In this document: positions 49,550 to 61,564 of the stretch, piece by piece
How the letters are laid out: each line of letters starts with the position of its first letter
Numbering within the stretch: position 1 is the stretch's first letter
NCBI GenBank assembly: GCA_023055505.1
Contig: JALIRH010000050.1
Coordinates: forward strand, 1,240,001-1,304,000
DNA: 64,000 bases
Reading direction: 5' to 3'
Origin: Callipepla californica brunnescens
Taxonomy: Eukaryota; Chordata; Aves; Galliformes; Odontophoridae
Notes under the pieces: generated by a model
What the model saw: only the letters and a program-made list of their open reading frames with translations
Told to the model about the DNA's origin: nothing
Database searches by the model: none
Program-made: the position numbers and the translations under genes

Positions 49550-52324
49550 GTAGGCAGTAGATTTGCAAAGAATGAATGCCTAAGATCAAATGTTGTCTAC
49601 TTTGAAAATGCTTAAGTACAGTGTAATTCCAGAGATCTGTACAGATTTTTTTGAGCTGCGGATAAAGTAACTAATCACACATAACAGAAAATACTCACAT
49701 TTTCATTAATCAGAAAATTTTATTGAAAGATTGAACATAACTTACCCTTAAGAAGTCAAAGAGTGACACTGGTACAGAAATTGAGTGCAGGATGGGGACT
49801 AAATCAATGGCAGAAAAATCAGAAGAGGGAAATACGGAGTAATATTGGTGTTCTGTTTTCTGAGATGGTTGTGAGTTTAAATTACAGTTTTAGCTCTTTC
49901 TGTGGATCGATTTAGATGACAGGTCCAATGTAAAAAGTTTTTCACCACTTCAGGCATCCTATTGAAAGCCCAATTTCACACTCATTTACACTGAAATCTG
50001 TTCAACTTAAGCTGTTACTCCTAGTGTTCTTCATATTGCTCTTGTGTTTTGCAATCAAGTTTGCTATTCCAGTATTGCCAAAGCAAAAGATTGCAGCAGT
50101 CACAGTACAGGAACACACAAGGAAAAAAAAAATAATATATATATATAAAGTGCTTTGAATTCCAGAGGGAAAATAAAAATGATTTGTAATAAAGGTTAAA
50201 TATTCCCTAAACTATAATGTTACAAGTTTTACAGGAATGATGTCTCTATATCCTTGTGCAATGCATCATCAATCCACAACCAAATGCCACTGACACTGTA
50301 CATTTATCTCTACAGAACAATATTTGGATACCACTTACCTCTGAGGCAGTTCTTCTGGAAATTATAAATATATTTCTTTCTTGGGATCAAAAGAAAGCAC
50401 ATCAAAATGAGTGATGGAGCCTACAAAGTGAATTTGCAGCTGTTTTATGTAAACTGTGAGAAGGTATAAAATTTCCTGTTCTAATTCACTCTACGCAGAG
50501 TTATGAAGATAGCCATCTAAAAATGTTACATTTGTTATATTACTTTATAGTTCAAACCTACTAGTGCATATGATCACAACCATTCTTCTTGTGCAAGGGA
50601 AGACTATGACACTGCAGGCTTAAAGCAACCCCATGCAAAACCGTGGAGCTAATTCTAGTTGGATGGATTAAACATGGCAGATTAAAAATAGAATTACTGA
50701 AGAAAGAGCTCATTCTTAACTAGAAATTTTCACCACCTTCTTTTTATGCTTTATTAAAGGCTTTTTCTCCTTCCTTCTGGTGATCCAGAACACCAGTTCT
50801 GTCTTGAAATCATGCTGATAGGGAGTTATCACAAACTTGTCTTACAACCCCTCTTTTACAGCTCTTGTGATTTTGGTAATGAAGGGATTTTAAACTAAGA
50901 TAGCTCCCTTTCACCTGCCAGGTATTGCAGATGACTATTTGAAGAAATCAGTGATCCAAATGACTGAAAATATTTATAAAACTGAATATAAGCAGATAAG
51001 CAACGCCAACTATAAAAAATTTTGAACTAAATCTGTAAGAATCCAGCAAACAGTGTCAGTATATAACTAGCATTTCCTGAAGCACCTTGTAACCAGTATT
51101 TCTGTATATCTAATGTACAATTTAATCATTAAACCCATTAAGTAATCATAATAATGTTATTTTTTAAATATATGATTTGTTTTCCTCTTTCTATTGTGCA
51201 CACAATTCTTTCACAGCACAGTATTGTGGAAATGTTGCCACTGTGTAGGCAGTCTGTTTGAAGGAAGTAGACAGTGGTCTCACATGGTTAATTTTAGTAC
51301 TACTGTCACTCTACTATTGTGTGTATATGACTGTCAGTTCATTAGAACTTAAATTCTCTCATGAATGTTTGGTATGATTTTTTTTTTTTTGGTGTTAAAT
51401 CTTAAGCCTTGTCTGGTCTAGTGGTATATTTATTGAAATTGAAATATGGAGCCTTAATAGAGTGGCAAGACTTTTACAAGGGCTTAATAAAAATGGGTTA
51501 ATCTTGCTGCATTGTCTGAAAATATGTTGGTATTTTGGGGGTGTTTTTTTTTTTTTCCTTTTTTTTTCTTGTGCCTATACTAATTCTAGTCCCTCTCGCT
51601 GATTCTAAGATTGAATGGCTTGTATGTGCTCTTAGTTATAGTCAAAACACCATAATACAGGGGATGACTATTTCATTATTCTGTGTCTTGACTTCATGCC
51701 TTCATGTCATCAATTCAGCTATTGGTTATTCAGCTCATTATTGAAGGAAAAGTGCAATGAACATTCAGTCAAATCACAGAATATAGAAAAGGTCAGGGTA
51801 CTATAGGACATTATTATAATTCATGACAAATTGTACATAAGACAATGTATTTTCAACTTCCAGATGCTTCATTTCATAACAAAATTATTACAAGAACATA
51901 TTATGGCATAAAATTAATGCACACTGAGTACAAAGCCTGCAATTAAAATGGCAAATGGAACAGCATGAATCTTTTTCTCTGATGACTACTGGATTAAGAA
52001 TAAGGTTTTAATCTTGTATCATCTGAAATCATAGTCTTACTGATAATTTGCTACAGGATACCACCTAGGTTTTAAATCTACTTCATGATATAAGTCCCAA
52101 AGTGTTGCCTAACCTCTCCCCTTAAGAAGAACCTCATAGGGAATTAAAATCCTATCTAGATTCATCTAAACTGAAGAAGATGTGAAATCCCAAACAGCAA
52201 AATTTTTCATCCAGAAAAAAAGCAGTGATAAAGAGTGCACCCAGAATTTTGTAGCCTCACTATTACTACAATCACCCATGATGGCTGGGATAGTGTTGAC
52301 TGTTCTTGCCCAAGAATTTACAGT
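49550..52324. other. Unique AT-rich noncoding stretch
   Basis: No gene or transposon recognised. A short (TA)n lies at 50134-50147 and a T-rich tract at 51544-51568. Confidence 0.5.
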
Positions 52325-52640
52325 AATAGAATCAGAGAATTGTTTGAGTTGAAAGGGTTCTTTAAAGGCGTTTTAGTCCAACTTCTCTTTATTGAGCAGG
52401 GACATCTACAGCTTCATCAAGTTCCTCAGAGGCTGATCCAGCCTGACCTATGGTGTCTCTGAGGGCCAGTCTTCCACCACCAATCTGAGCTAGTACTTCG
52501 CTACCCTTATTGCAAAAAACTTTTGTCTTACACCCAGTATATATCTCTACTCTTTGAGTTTGAAGCCATTTCCCCTTGTCTTATCACAACAGATCCTGCT
52601 GAGGAATCTGTCTCATTATTTCTTAAAGCCCACTTTTGTT
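52325..52640 (-). mobile_element. CR1 LINE fragment, 3' end, minus strand
   Basis: It begins AATAGAATCAGAGAAT at 52325 (CR1 3' tail, reversed). Then come TGAGTTGAAAGGGTTCTT, AGTCCAACTTCT, a CATCTACAGCTTCATCA-type block, TTGAAGCCATTTCCCCTTGT near 52560 and a CCTGCTGAGGAATCTGTCTC-type segment. It is well decayed. The + strand 75-codon open frame at 52235-52462 runs into this repeat and is not a gene. Confidence 0.85.
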
Positions 52641-52952
52641 AGAGATAACTACTGATAACTTATTTAAAACTGAAACTTTCTAATTGGAGCAGAAGTTATA
52701 ATCCCATCCCCAGTCTCATAGATAGTCGTTACAGAACTACTGGTCATTTTCTCTTTTAATGATTGATTAATTCCTCATTCCCACTTTTCTATCTACTTTT
52801 TTTTTTTTTTTTGGTCAGAAAATTCTTAGTTATATAATTTAAGAGTCTTTACAACATTTAAGGCAAGGATCCCAAAGAAACAGAGTTTAAAGTACATATT
52901 TTCATTTCTTAATGGATGGTAGATTGCTTATATTTTATTTGTAACACCAAAG

Positions 52953-52976
52953 CCTAACTTCCTAACTTCCTAACTT
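52953..52976. repeat. Three perfect copies of CCTAACTT
   Basis: Three tandem 8-base units with no differences. A small recent tandem expansion. Confidence 0.95.
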
Positions 52977-54902
52977 TAATTCTTTTTTTTGTATATCTTC
53001 AAAGTTATATCTGAGTCCGGAATTTCTTATTGGTACTTTTTTCCTGCAATTCTATTTAACTTGATCCTGCATGTCTCTTTCGTATTTTTCCCAGTATCAA
53101 GACCTGCAATTATTTTTGTTTGTACAAATATGGAGTTGTTTGTGATGGTCATACAAATTCATTTATTTCTGAAGTTCATAATTTCTATTCTATACTCCTT
53201 CACTAAATGGAGTTACTGATATTGTGGTGACTTGAATTATTGGACTGTGTCTCTTTCAATTCTTTCTTGCTGTTAATTACACTCAGTTTATTAATATGAC
53301 AAACAGAAAAGTCTTCAATTCTGTTAGTCTTCTGTGCTCTGGAAAATCAATTACATGTCAATCAGTGAAAAAATAAAGCCTAGTATCAGATAAAAAATGA
53401 GAAGTTGAAAGTCAAATGACAGGTTGGGTCTGCTTCTCATCTGTGCTCGCAATAACTGCCTTATGAATCAGGTTGTTTTTAACCAGCAAAGGGCCTGTTA
53501 GCCTGAAGAAATTCAGTGCCCAGTGTCACAAGTGGAAAAGCCAGTTAAAATGACCCGTTAGCCTCACTGAAATTCCATTTTGCAAGCAAACAGCAATTGC
53601 TTTGGGGATTTTAGAAGATTTTCACTGGTTTCAAACAGTTCTGTTTTGTCAGTCTTTTGAGGAAATCGGTACATTTGGGTAAAAATGATATACAATTATC
53701 TCGTCATTTATTTCAGATGACTCTATTGAAATTGAATAAAATTTGGGAACAGATTATTTAGTTTATATGTGAAAAACATCACCTTTTATTGGCAATTACA
53801 CAATGAAAGTTCTGGAGATCTGAAGGACATAATTCAGATAAACTTTGGAACTTGTCAAAGCACTTATGTTTCTGTTGACAAGTTTAGGTGCATTTTTTAT
53901 TTCTAGCAAGGGCTTTAATCACGTTCAGCTACAACAGGAGTAAAGATTATGAATATCTTTACACAGAAAAAAAGATATAAATAAAAGATTTTGAAATATT
54001 TGACTAAGGACTTTAAAAATTTCTATCAATCTTTCCCTTCTTTTGTTTCTGAACTTATTGTCAACTTGTCTTCATAGTGTTTTACTGAGTTTTACATCAC
54101 TCTTTTTGTTCCTTCTTTCACCCCCTGAAGCAAACTATAGACACTAACAAGGAGGCTTAAGCACTTCAGAATGAAGGTGTGATATATATTCATAAATTTA
54201 AGTGTTATCCAACTACATTTATCAAAGGGATGAAGAAACTTACAAGGCATGATCTCCAATAAACTAACGACATTTAGCACTGAAAATGCTGCTCCTCTTA
54301 ACTTTCCTGCTACAGAAGAAAAGGTTGATGATTCTCTGGAGATTCTGTGATAGCTCAAGACATTCCAGTGACTCATCTGTAAATATCTATTCCCCTGAAG
54401 CTAGCAAGGAAAACTCCACAGAATGTGCTTGATAATATAAATCTCATCATGAAGCGATACACATCCTATAATTGCCACTTTAAGGGTGAAGGCCAGATTT
54501 CCTGGCAGGTGTGAATTGGCATATCTCTGCTGAAATCACAGCGCTGCTGTATTACATCAGTTTGAGAGTCTGGACCTATTTCCTGAGCTATTTTTGCCAA
54601 ACCCCTAAAATCAATTCCTTGAAGGGTAAGACACTGAAGAAAGGAAATAATTCTCTAATACTAGAATGTCAGCTATCAAATAAGCTCTTGTAAAGCATAG
54701 GAAATTTGAGTTTTAATCCATGGTAAATTATAAAACTTAATAAGTATATATCATATGAACAATATAGGAAATGAAACAAAGAAAAATGCAAGCTATTATA
54801 CAACCTCAAATTACAGTCCAGTCTATTTTCTTCAGTGTGGGCTATTTCAGATAATCTGAAGGTGAGTATGTTAAGTGTTGTGTTATGACAAATAGCAGAT
54901 AT

Positions 54903-54950
54903 TAAAAAAAGAAAAAAAGAAAAACAAACATACAACAACAACAAAAAGAA
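54903..54950. repeat. A-rich simple sequence
   Basis: Imperfect A-rich tract with AAAG, AAAC and CAA units. Confidence 0.85.
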
Positions 54951-55375
54951 ACAGTTAATCCATTCAGAGTTAAACAACTCTGATGCACAAATGTCAAAGT
55001 CCTTTACCTGATTCACACTATCTGAAGATTTAAACAAATTTATGGCATTTATTTATGAAATGACCCATTGTCAGACATGGAAAAAGTAATTCTGTGCTTA
55101 GAATTAGTTATGACAAGAAGAGACTGGTGAGATACTTAGAGCATAAAACTCAAGATTTGTATGCATAAACTGTGTGGAAGATTTTTAGACAGAGAATATA
55201 TTTGTCCATGTTCTTGCAAATTTTTTGAAGGAGTCAGTAACTCTGGTTTTGGCCAAAAACTTAAAGCAGGTCTAGCTTCTTTAAGAAGTCTGTCGGCATG
55301 GCACAGTGCAGAAATTCTAGGCTAAATTAGGTTAAATGTTTAGGTTTTATAAGGAGGAGGAAGAAGAGAAAGAAA

Positions 55376-55700
55376 GGGAGAAAGTTCTTCAGGTGTTGGA
55401 GCAGATAGCCACACTGCACGCTGTGGAGAACCTCCTAGAGACTCAGATGTATGTTTCTTAATGGATTTTTGGTCTGTGAGGAACCTACACTGGAGCAGAT
55501 AGTTTATGAGAGACAGTAGCTTGTGGGAGAGCCTATTTAGTGCATGGAAAACTGTGAGGAAGAAGGCTCTTCGGAGAGCAACTGAATCTTACCTCCAATC
55601 CCATCTGGGCGTGAGGAAGGAGAGAGGCAAAGTGTTGTTTCAAACTGTGTTGATTTAAGTTTATTTGTCCTCAGTCTTAGATGTTTTTTTCTTATTATAA
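55376..55700 (+). repeat. Avian interspersed repeat with ~45-base internal units
   Basis: The block has internal near-repeats: TTGGAGCAGATAG at 55396 and CTGGAGCAGATAG at 55490, with anchors CTGTGGAGAACC (55431), CTGTGAGGAACC (55474) and TTGTGGGAGAGCC (55521), about 43-47 bases apart, and CTGTGAGGAAG (55552). This periodic GTGG(A)GGA..C..TGGAGCAG pattern, followed by a GTGAGGAAGGAGAGAGGCAAAG block and a T-rich end with a TTTATTT stretch, is familiar to me from interspersed repeats of chicken-like genomes. I cannot name the family with certainty. It is followed immediately by a CR1 copy in the same orientation. Confidence 0.5.
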
Positions 55701-55707
55701 AGATAGG

Positions 55708-56042
55708 GAATCTGATCCATGTCTATAAATATCTAAGAAGTGGGAGGCAAAGGGACAAGGCTGGACTCTTCTCAGCAGTGTGTGGCGATAGGAGGAGAGG
55801 AAATGGCCACAAACTGAAGCATAGGAATGTGCACAAATGTGTATGAGAACTTCACAATGAGGGTGACCAAGCACTGGAACAGGTTGCCCGAAGTGGTTGT
55901 GGAGTCTCCTTCTCTGGAGATGTTCAAGACCCACCTGGACACCTACCTGTGCAACTTGGGCTAGGGAGCTGCTTCGGCAGAGGGGTTGGACTTGATGATC
56001 TCTAGAGTTCCCTTCCAACCCCTACAATTCTATGATTCTGTG
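55708..56042 (+). mobile_element. CR1 LINE fragment, 3' end, + strand, well preserved
   Basis: This is the clearest CR1 in the window. It begins TCCATGTCTATAAATATCT and ends with TCCAACCCCTACAATTCTAT and GATTCTGTGAT at 56042. In between lie GCACTGGAACAGGTTGCCCG at 55872, GGTTGTGGAGTCTCCTTCTC at 55895, CTCTGGAGATGTTCAAGACC at 55912 and CTAGGGAGCTGCTTCGGCAG at 55962. It covers the end of ORF2 and the 3' tail. The 107-codon minus-strand open frame at 55695-56018 is antisense to it and is not a gene. It is the same kind of copy as the minus-strand fragment at 14133-14302. Confidence 0.95.
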
Positions 56043-57099
56043 ATGAGCAAGAAACATGCCTGTCTTGTCATGTCATCTTATCATCCGTTTCTCATCATGT
56101 TTTCTCCCACTATCCTTCTGAGGAGGGAGAATGAGTGAGCATCTGGGTGGGCATTTGGCCATTAGACCAAACCTACTAAAGCTTCTTGGAACAGCCTGTT
56201 TCTGTGTGTATAACTCCTTGTCTGGGATTATTTATGGTATATTCACTTGTGATGAGTGCTGTATCGCTATAAAAAATATTACTTTCAAAGCTGCAGGATT
56301 TTTGGAGGTGTGTCTGCGCAGCTCTGTCATAGGCATAACATAAGCTTTGGTTTTCTCATGGATATCTTTGAGTTGCAGGGGTTTGTTCTCCTTAATAAAA
56401 TCCTGTGAGATCTACTGTGCATCTGAGCTGAGTTATTAGTTTTCACTGTATGAGCATAGATAGTAATAAAAGATGTCAGAAACTGACATGATGTTTGGGA
56501 ATTTAATGGCGTACATTTTCTTCATGGTAGGCACGTATATTTTCTATTAATGCTAATAGGAATTATATGTATGCATCAGGAGAACATACCACTTTGCATG
56601 TAAATTTCACATTTTATTTTGCAAAGGATATGTAACCCTATTATCACCAGGATCTTAGTGCTGGCACGAAAATTTGTCCCAGCTCAGCTGGTTATAATCA
56701 AACATTAAAATGATCTAGCTGAGTCTAATTGTATTTTACCTTCCCACCACTTTTGGTGATGAAAGTACTTTAATCCAAAGCATTTTCTTTGTCATGTGGG
56801 TGAATAAATAGCCTTTTTGTTGAAGTTAAGTTGTTTTTAAACTCAAGCGAATAAACTACTTATTTCTATTTCCGCCAGTTACAAGTACAGTTAAAATGCT
56901 TACACAACTTGGATTTTAAACATTCTGTTTCATCAAGAGAGAGTAATAAAATATTATATTCCTGACTTTTGAAGGCATGTTTGAAGGATGATGCAAAATA
57001 CCAGCTTGTATAAATTTATTCTAGAAAGCGTGTCCTTTGAGGTTTTTTGTTGTTGCTGTTGGTGGGTTATTTTTTCATGTTTGTTTGATTGGTTATAGC

Positions 57100-57116
57100 T
57101 TTTTTTTTTTTTTTTT
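57100..57116. repeat. Homopolymer T17
   Basis: Run of 17 T, following other T/G-rich simple sequence (57040-57095). Confidence 0.85.
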
Positions 57117-57250
57117 GCCATATGCTTATTAATTAATTGCATATACTGAACAAGATATGACAGTCTGTGACTGTAAATTTTAAATAGCACACAGTTTTGA
57201 GCGAATAATGTAATTTAGGATAACTGTAACCATGACTCATAAACTGCTTT

Positions 57251-57288
57251 AGAATTATTGATCTCATTTAGAATTATTGATCTCATTT
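57251..57288. repeat. Perfect tandem duplication of a 19-base unit
   Basis: AGAATTATTGATCTCATTT occurs twice head to tail with no mismatch (57251-57269 and 57270-57288). It looks like a very recent slippage or repair event. Confidence 0.97.
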
Positions 57289-58403
57289 CTTTTCCCTTCA
57301 TGATTTTCTTCTTATTTGTATGAAACCTCTTCCTTTTTCTTCACTAATCTGACCAAAAGCAGCTCCCTCTTTCTTGTTACATTCAAAATGTGGGCTTCAC
57401 ATTCAGGAGAACTCAAACTGAGGATTTCTGTCTGATTCAGGCTTTATGTCTATTGTCAGCAGACTCAGGGTATCAGCTTCATGGCCAGGAGCTAGCCTAA
57501 GAGATCTGGCATGAGCCAGGACTTGCATTGCTGTCAGTCTCCACTTCATAGCAGAAGGTCTCTGAGAGACATTTAAATCTCAACAAGCCAGTACTTTGCA
57601 ATAAGACACTAATTCCTGAGGAAATTCCATCCAATCACATTTCAAATAGAAATCCTGCTGGGGCAAAAAGGCTTAAAATTATAAACTGCATCAACAGCTT
57701 GCAGGACATGGTTATTTCCTAATAAAGCCAAAGACATTGTAAATACAGGGTGGGAGACTCCAGTGTTTTGAACAACACTTGGTGAAAATCGAAGATCCTT
57801 ACTACTGTAGAGAAATAAGAACTGATGTTTTAGCTCTTTCACAGATGGAAAAATCCTTAAAAGTTCATTTGAAATCACTAGACCTGTTTGTGATTTCATT
57901 CCTAATTCAGTAACATGGAACTAAAGGGAGATTTACAATTGAAAACCCAGGAGCAGAGCAGATTTTAGAGCTGGCTAGACATTGATACTTCTCTGTGACT
58001 TTGATTTCCAGTTATTTCTTCTTCTGTGTGACCTTTTTCTCTTGCATCTCCCTGTATTTTTATTTTTCTTCCCATCTGTCTTACACTGATTCTACTTCTG
58101 AGTGTTCAGTCAGACCCTTAGAAATGCATGTAGCTGAGATTATTCCAGCAAACCTGCTGTTTTCATTACTCCTTCAGAATAAAATTACAATTCTTTATTG
58201 ATCAGGTCTAAACTTCTACTGTCTTTTGAAAGTTCTTGTATACCTAAGAGTCTTGATGTACACAATACTACTACGTGGGATTCTACTAATACCAGTAAAA
58301 GCAAAAAAACAACCAAACAAAAAATGATTATGATAGTGCAATTAAGTATTAGCAACAGCTTCTATTAAATTAGATACATTCTTTTTATTTTTATATTCAT
58401 ATT

Positions 58404-58960
58404 CACAGAATCATAGAATCAGTAAGGTTGTAAAAGACCTCCGAGATCACCTACTTCAACTGTCCACCATCAGTATTTCCCCACTAAACTATGTCCCTCC
58501 ATACAACATCTAGATGTTTCTTGAATGTCTCCAGGGTCAGTGACTCCATCATCTCTCTGTGCAGCCTGTTGCAGTGCCTGAGCACTCTCTGAGTGAAGAA
58601 GTACAAACTGAATGTCCCCTGGTGTAACTTGAGACCATTCCCTCTCTTCCTAGCACTAGCTATGGAGAAGAGGCCAAACCCCACCTTACCACAACTTCCT
58701 TTCAGGGAGATACAGAGAACAAAAACGTCTCCCCTGAGTATCCTCTTCTCCTATCAATTCCCTCAGCCACTCCTCATAAGATTTGTGATCTAGTCCCCTC
58801 ACCAGCTTTGGTCACCTTCTCTGGATGCACACCTAGGCATCGATGGCTTTCTTGTAGTGAGGGGCCCAAAACTGAACATGGTATTCGCAGTGCAGTCTCA
58901 CCAGTGCTGAGCACAGAGGGGCTATGACCTCCCTGCTCCTGTTCCCTCAAACCTGTTTGA
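58404..58960 (-). mobile_element. CR1 LINE fragment, minus strand, longest copy
   Basis: About 557 bases of CR1 in minus orientation, the longest copy here. It starts CACAGAATCATAGAATCAG at 58404. The order is then CGAGATCACCTACTTCAAC, CTCCAGGGTCAGTGACTCC near 58531, TGCAGCCTGTTGCAGTGCCT at 58560, ACCTTCTCTGGATGCACACC near 58814, and AGTGCTGAGCACAGAGGGG near 58904. The right part (higher coordinates) covers the C-terminal end of ORF2, but stops and shifts break it. Open frames at 58484-58684 and 58593-58793 overlap it and are not genes. Confidence 0.9.
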
Positions 58961-60616
58961 TTTATTAAAAAATAATAAAACCCTGCATCTCTCTTCTGCT
59001 GAAGTATAAGGTAATAATGCTGAGCGTATGGAAAAGCCCAAACCTACCAGGTTCTAAGCCTTCACTTCATAAAAACATATGAAATCATAGTAAAGATTGA
59101 CATCCTTTCTACAGAAATATTAAACTGAACTGTAAAAATTTGGAGTAAGTACTGATCATTAAAAATAACAATTTCATTGTCTTTAAAAATAAAATCAGAA
59201 GTATGAAATTCCATATTAAATTCTGTAAGCTTTCAAAGAAAATTCAGTAGACTGTTGTGCAAACATCAGTCACAAGAAAAATTTGACTACAAGCATAAGT
59301 GAAACTTGTGCTGTACATAGTGAAGCTTATGCATGCAATCTGGAATAATCTTGAATTTAATATGCGTGAAGTATTACGCCATTCTTCTCTAGAAAATCCC
59401 TTAGAAGTTTAAAACAAATTGCTGTTTACAATATATAACAAAAAAAGGCATTGAACAAATTTTCAAGGAACTCCTGTGAGCTGGACTTTGTCTTCTCTCA
59501 AGAGACTACAGTTTACCAAATTTCATGACGTTTGCTATGTGACATTTGGATAGAGACTACGTGGTCTAACTGTCCTTGCAGGAGCCAGCCAGTACTAGCA
59601 AGAATGTTTTCTCTGTTAACTGAAAACCCTAATGCTGCAACCTACAGGCAGTGTTGTTGCCCATTGGAAAAAAAAAAATCAAGAAGATCCTCATAGAAAG
59701 ATGCATTGTGCTCCACAGGGCTCAGAAAACTTCAAGGTTTCAGGGGAAAAAGATAGATGTATCTAAGAAGATAGTGGAACATGATTATATATACATAAAA
59801 TATGTTTTTAATACTTTTTCATGTTGAAAATGTCAGTTTTTCTACATATAGCCAGTCTTTTTTGTCTTTAGTAGAAGATTTAACATTGATGCAAAGTAAT
59901 AATATTTTCAACATAAGATTGTTTTAAAGTTGAACGAGAAAGTAGATCCCAGTGCACTGGTAAAAAATATTTTCTTCCTGTTCTTCCACTCTCAATAGTG
60001 GCTTAAATTATGTGGGTATATGAGACAATACCTAAACTGTAAAACTCAAGAGTTATTCTGAGTTCCCAGGTCTGAACATTAAATGTGTGGCTTGTTTCAG
60101 CTGTTCTGGTTCCTGTGCCTTGTGCAGCTGTGGTAACTGGGCTCATAAATGCTGTTTGTCTGCTTTTTGATTCTGTTTCAGCAACAAGACTTACTTTGAT
60201 ATAGAATTTATCACACTTCAAATTGTGCTCAACAAACTCTTAATCTCAATGCATTTTTTTGCACCAACATCAGGAACAGCAATGAGAGATTTAAGAAAGA
60301 GAATGAATCTTTAAAGTCTACTTCATGTTGACAAGATAACTAATGAGTTGTCACCAGTTGGCAGTCTTTGTGTCACTCAGCAGAGCCAAGGAGCTCAAAA
60401 CAAAGAAAGGGATCTATTCACACACTGAAAGAGATATCATCTTAACATAATATTTAGTGGAGTATTAGGGGCTATTATCTTTAATATCTCTTAATATTTA
60501 GTAGCATAAGTAAACATCAAGCTTAGCCAAATCCTCTACCTATTTCTGGAATGGAACCAAATCTGAACTTCCATGAAGAGATGAAGTACTATAAACTTAG
60601 TTCTTCATTTTCTTTT

Positions 60617-60642
60617 GCATGAGTTGCTTGAAGAACTCATGC
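60617..60642. repeat. Perfect 9-base inverted repeat, 8-base loop
   Basis: GCATGAGTT at 60617-60625 and its reverse complement AACTCATGC at 60634-60642 enclose GCTTGAAG. A small potential hairpin or a paired binding site; nothing else supports a function. Confidence 0.8.
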
Positions 60643-61564
60643 CTTTAGTCATGTTCTTGCTTCAGGTATCAGGAATATCTTTTAGCTGTAGTCTAGACCT
60701 GCTGCTGGTATCAGAGCTTGTAGGTAGTAAGTAATTGATTACTGTTAACATTTGAGTGCATAATATTCTAGCACTGATTCCCTTAAAACCATTTGATTGA
60801 TTCTACTCACTTCTCTTCTTGTTAATGCTATCACTCCTCAGATCCAGCAAAATGAACAGATTGGTTTAGAATTGTGTCAGTGGTTTACAACTGGAAACAA
60901 AATCATGAGTCTTTTCAAAATGAAGGCTGAGGTATTTTTCTGAAAGCCTCCCCAGATCTGTTGTATTGGCTATTTAATCAGATCCCTTGACACCATGCTG
61001 TGGTACTGAAGAATTTCAGCTAAAGGAGCCCTGTTTTCTGTGTCAACACCAAAGAGGTCAGATAGTTGGAGCCACAGGAGGTAGGGCAATTCTATCCATT
61101 TCCGTGCTAGTTAACATGAGTGGAGATTAAGCCCTTTCTTTTGAAGGGCTCCTATACTGGAGACCACTTCTCCTATCTACTGGAGGACTCCCCACATTTA
61201 AATTCCAAGGCATGTGGGCTTTTTAATGTTTATTTTCTTGAGATCTCCAGTTGGTGCCAAGACATAATTTTTCTCTCAGATAAACATTGCTACAGAAAAC
61301 ATTTGAAAAGTCACACAAGAGAGACCTCCCTAAAGACATCACTGTTTTAGGTTAAGAATGTATCTCCGTATTTCAGCCGTTCTCCACAATGAACATTCAA
61401 GTTGTTTGAGATTCATCCAAAGGATCCTTTTTCTTTTTAATAATAACATCTGAAATAATCCTAGCACATTTACTGTGACACTAATATACCTCAGGGCCAC
61501 CTTCTTACTGCACAATTTACCTACAGCATTCATTAATGGCTGAGAAAAACACACCCTGTCATGG

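Larger units (their letters stand above)
52641..55375. other. Unique AT-rich noncoding stretch
   Basis: No gene seen. It contains a T run (52799-52814), a triple 8-base tandem repeat (52953-52976) and A/C-rich simple sequence at 54903-54950 (AAAG and CAA units). A 122-codon minus-strand open frame at 54669-55037 is phenylalanine- and leucine-rich because it reads this simple sequence, and is judged to be chance. Confidence 0.5.
56043..58403. other. Mostly unique noncoding stretch
   Basis: The first 150 bases (to about 56190) contain a GAGGGAGAATGAGTGAGCATC segment that faintly resembles an avian endogenous retrovirus fragment, but this is weak. The remainder is AT-rich unique DNA with a T17 run and a 19-base tandem duplication (listed). 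Open frames up to 85 codons lack features. Confidence 0.45.

Noticed and set aside
54669..55037. 122-codon minus-strand open frame
   Set aside because: Hydrophobic residues come from an A-rich simple repeat read in antisense; not a membrane protein gene.
55695..56018. 107-codon minus-strand open frame
   Set aside because: Antisense to a clear + strand CR1 fragment.
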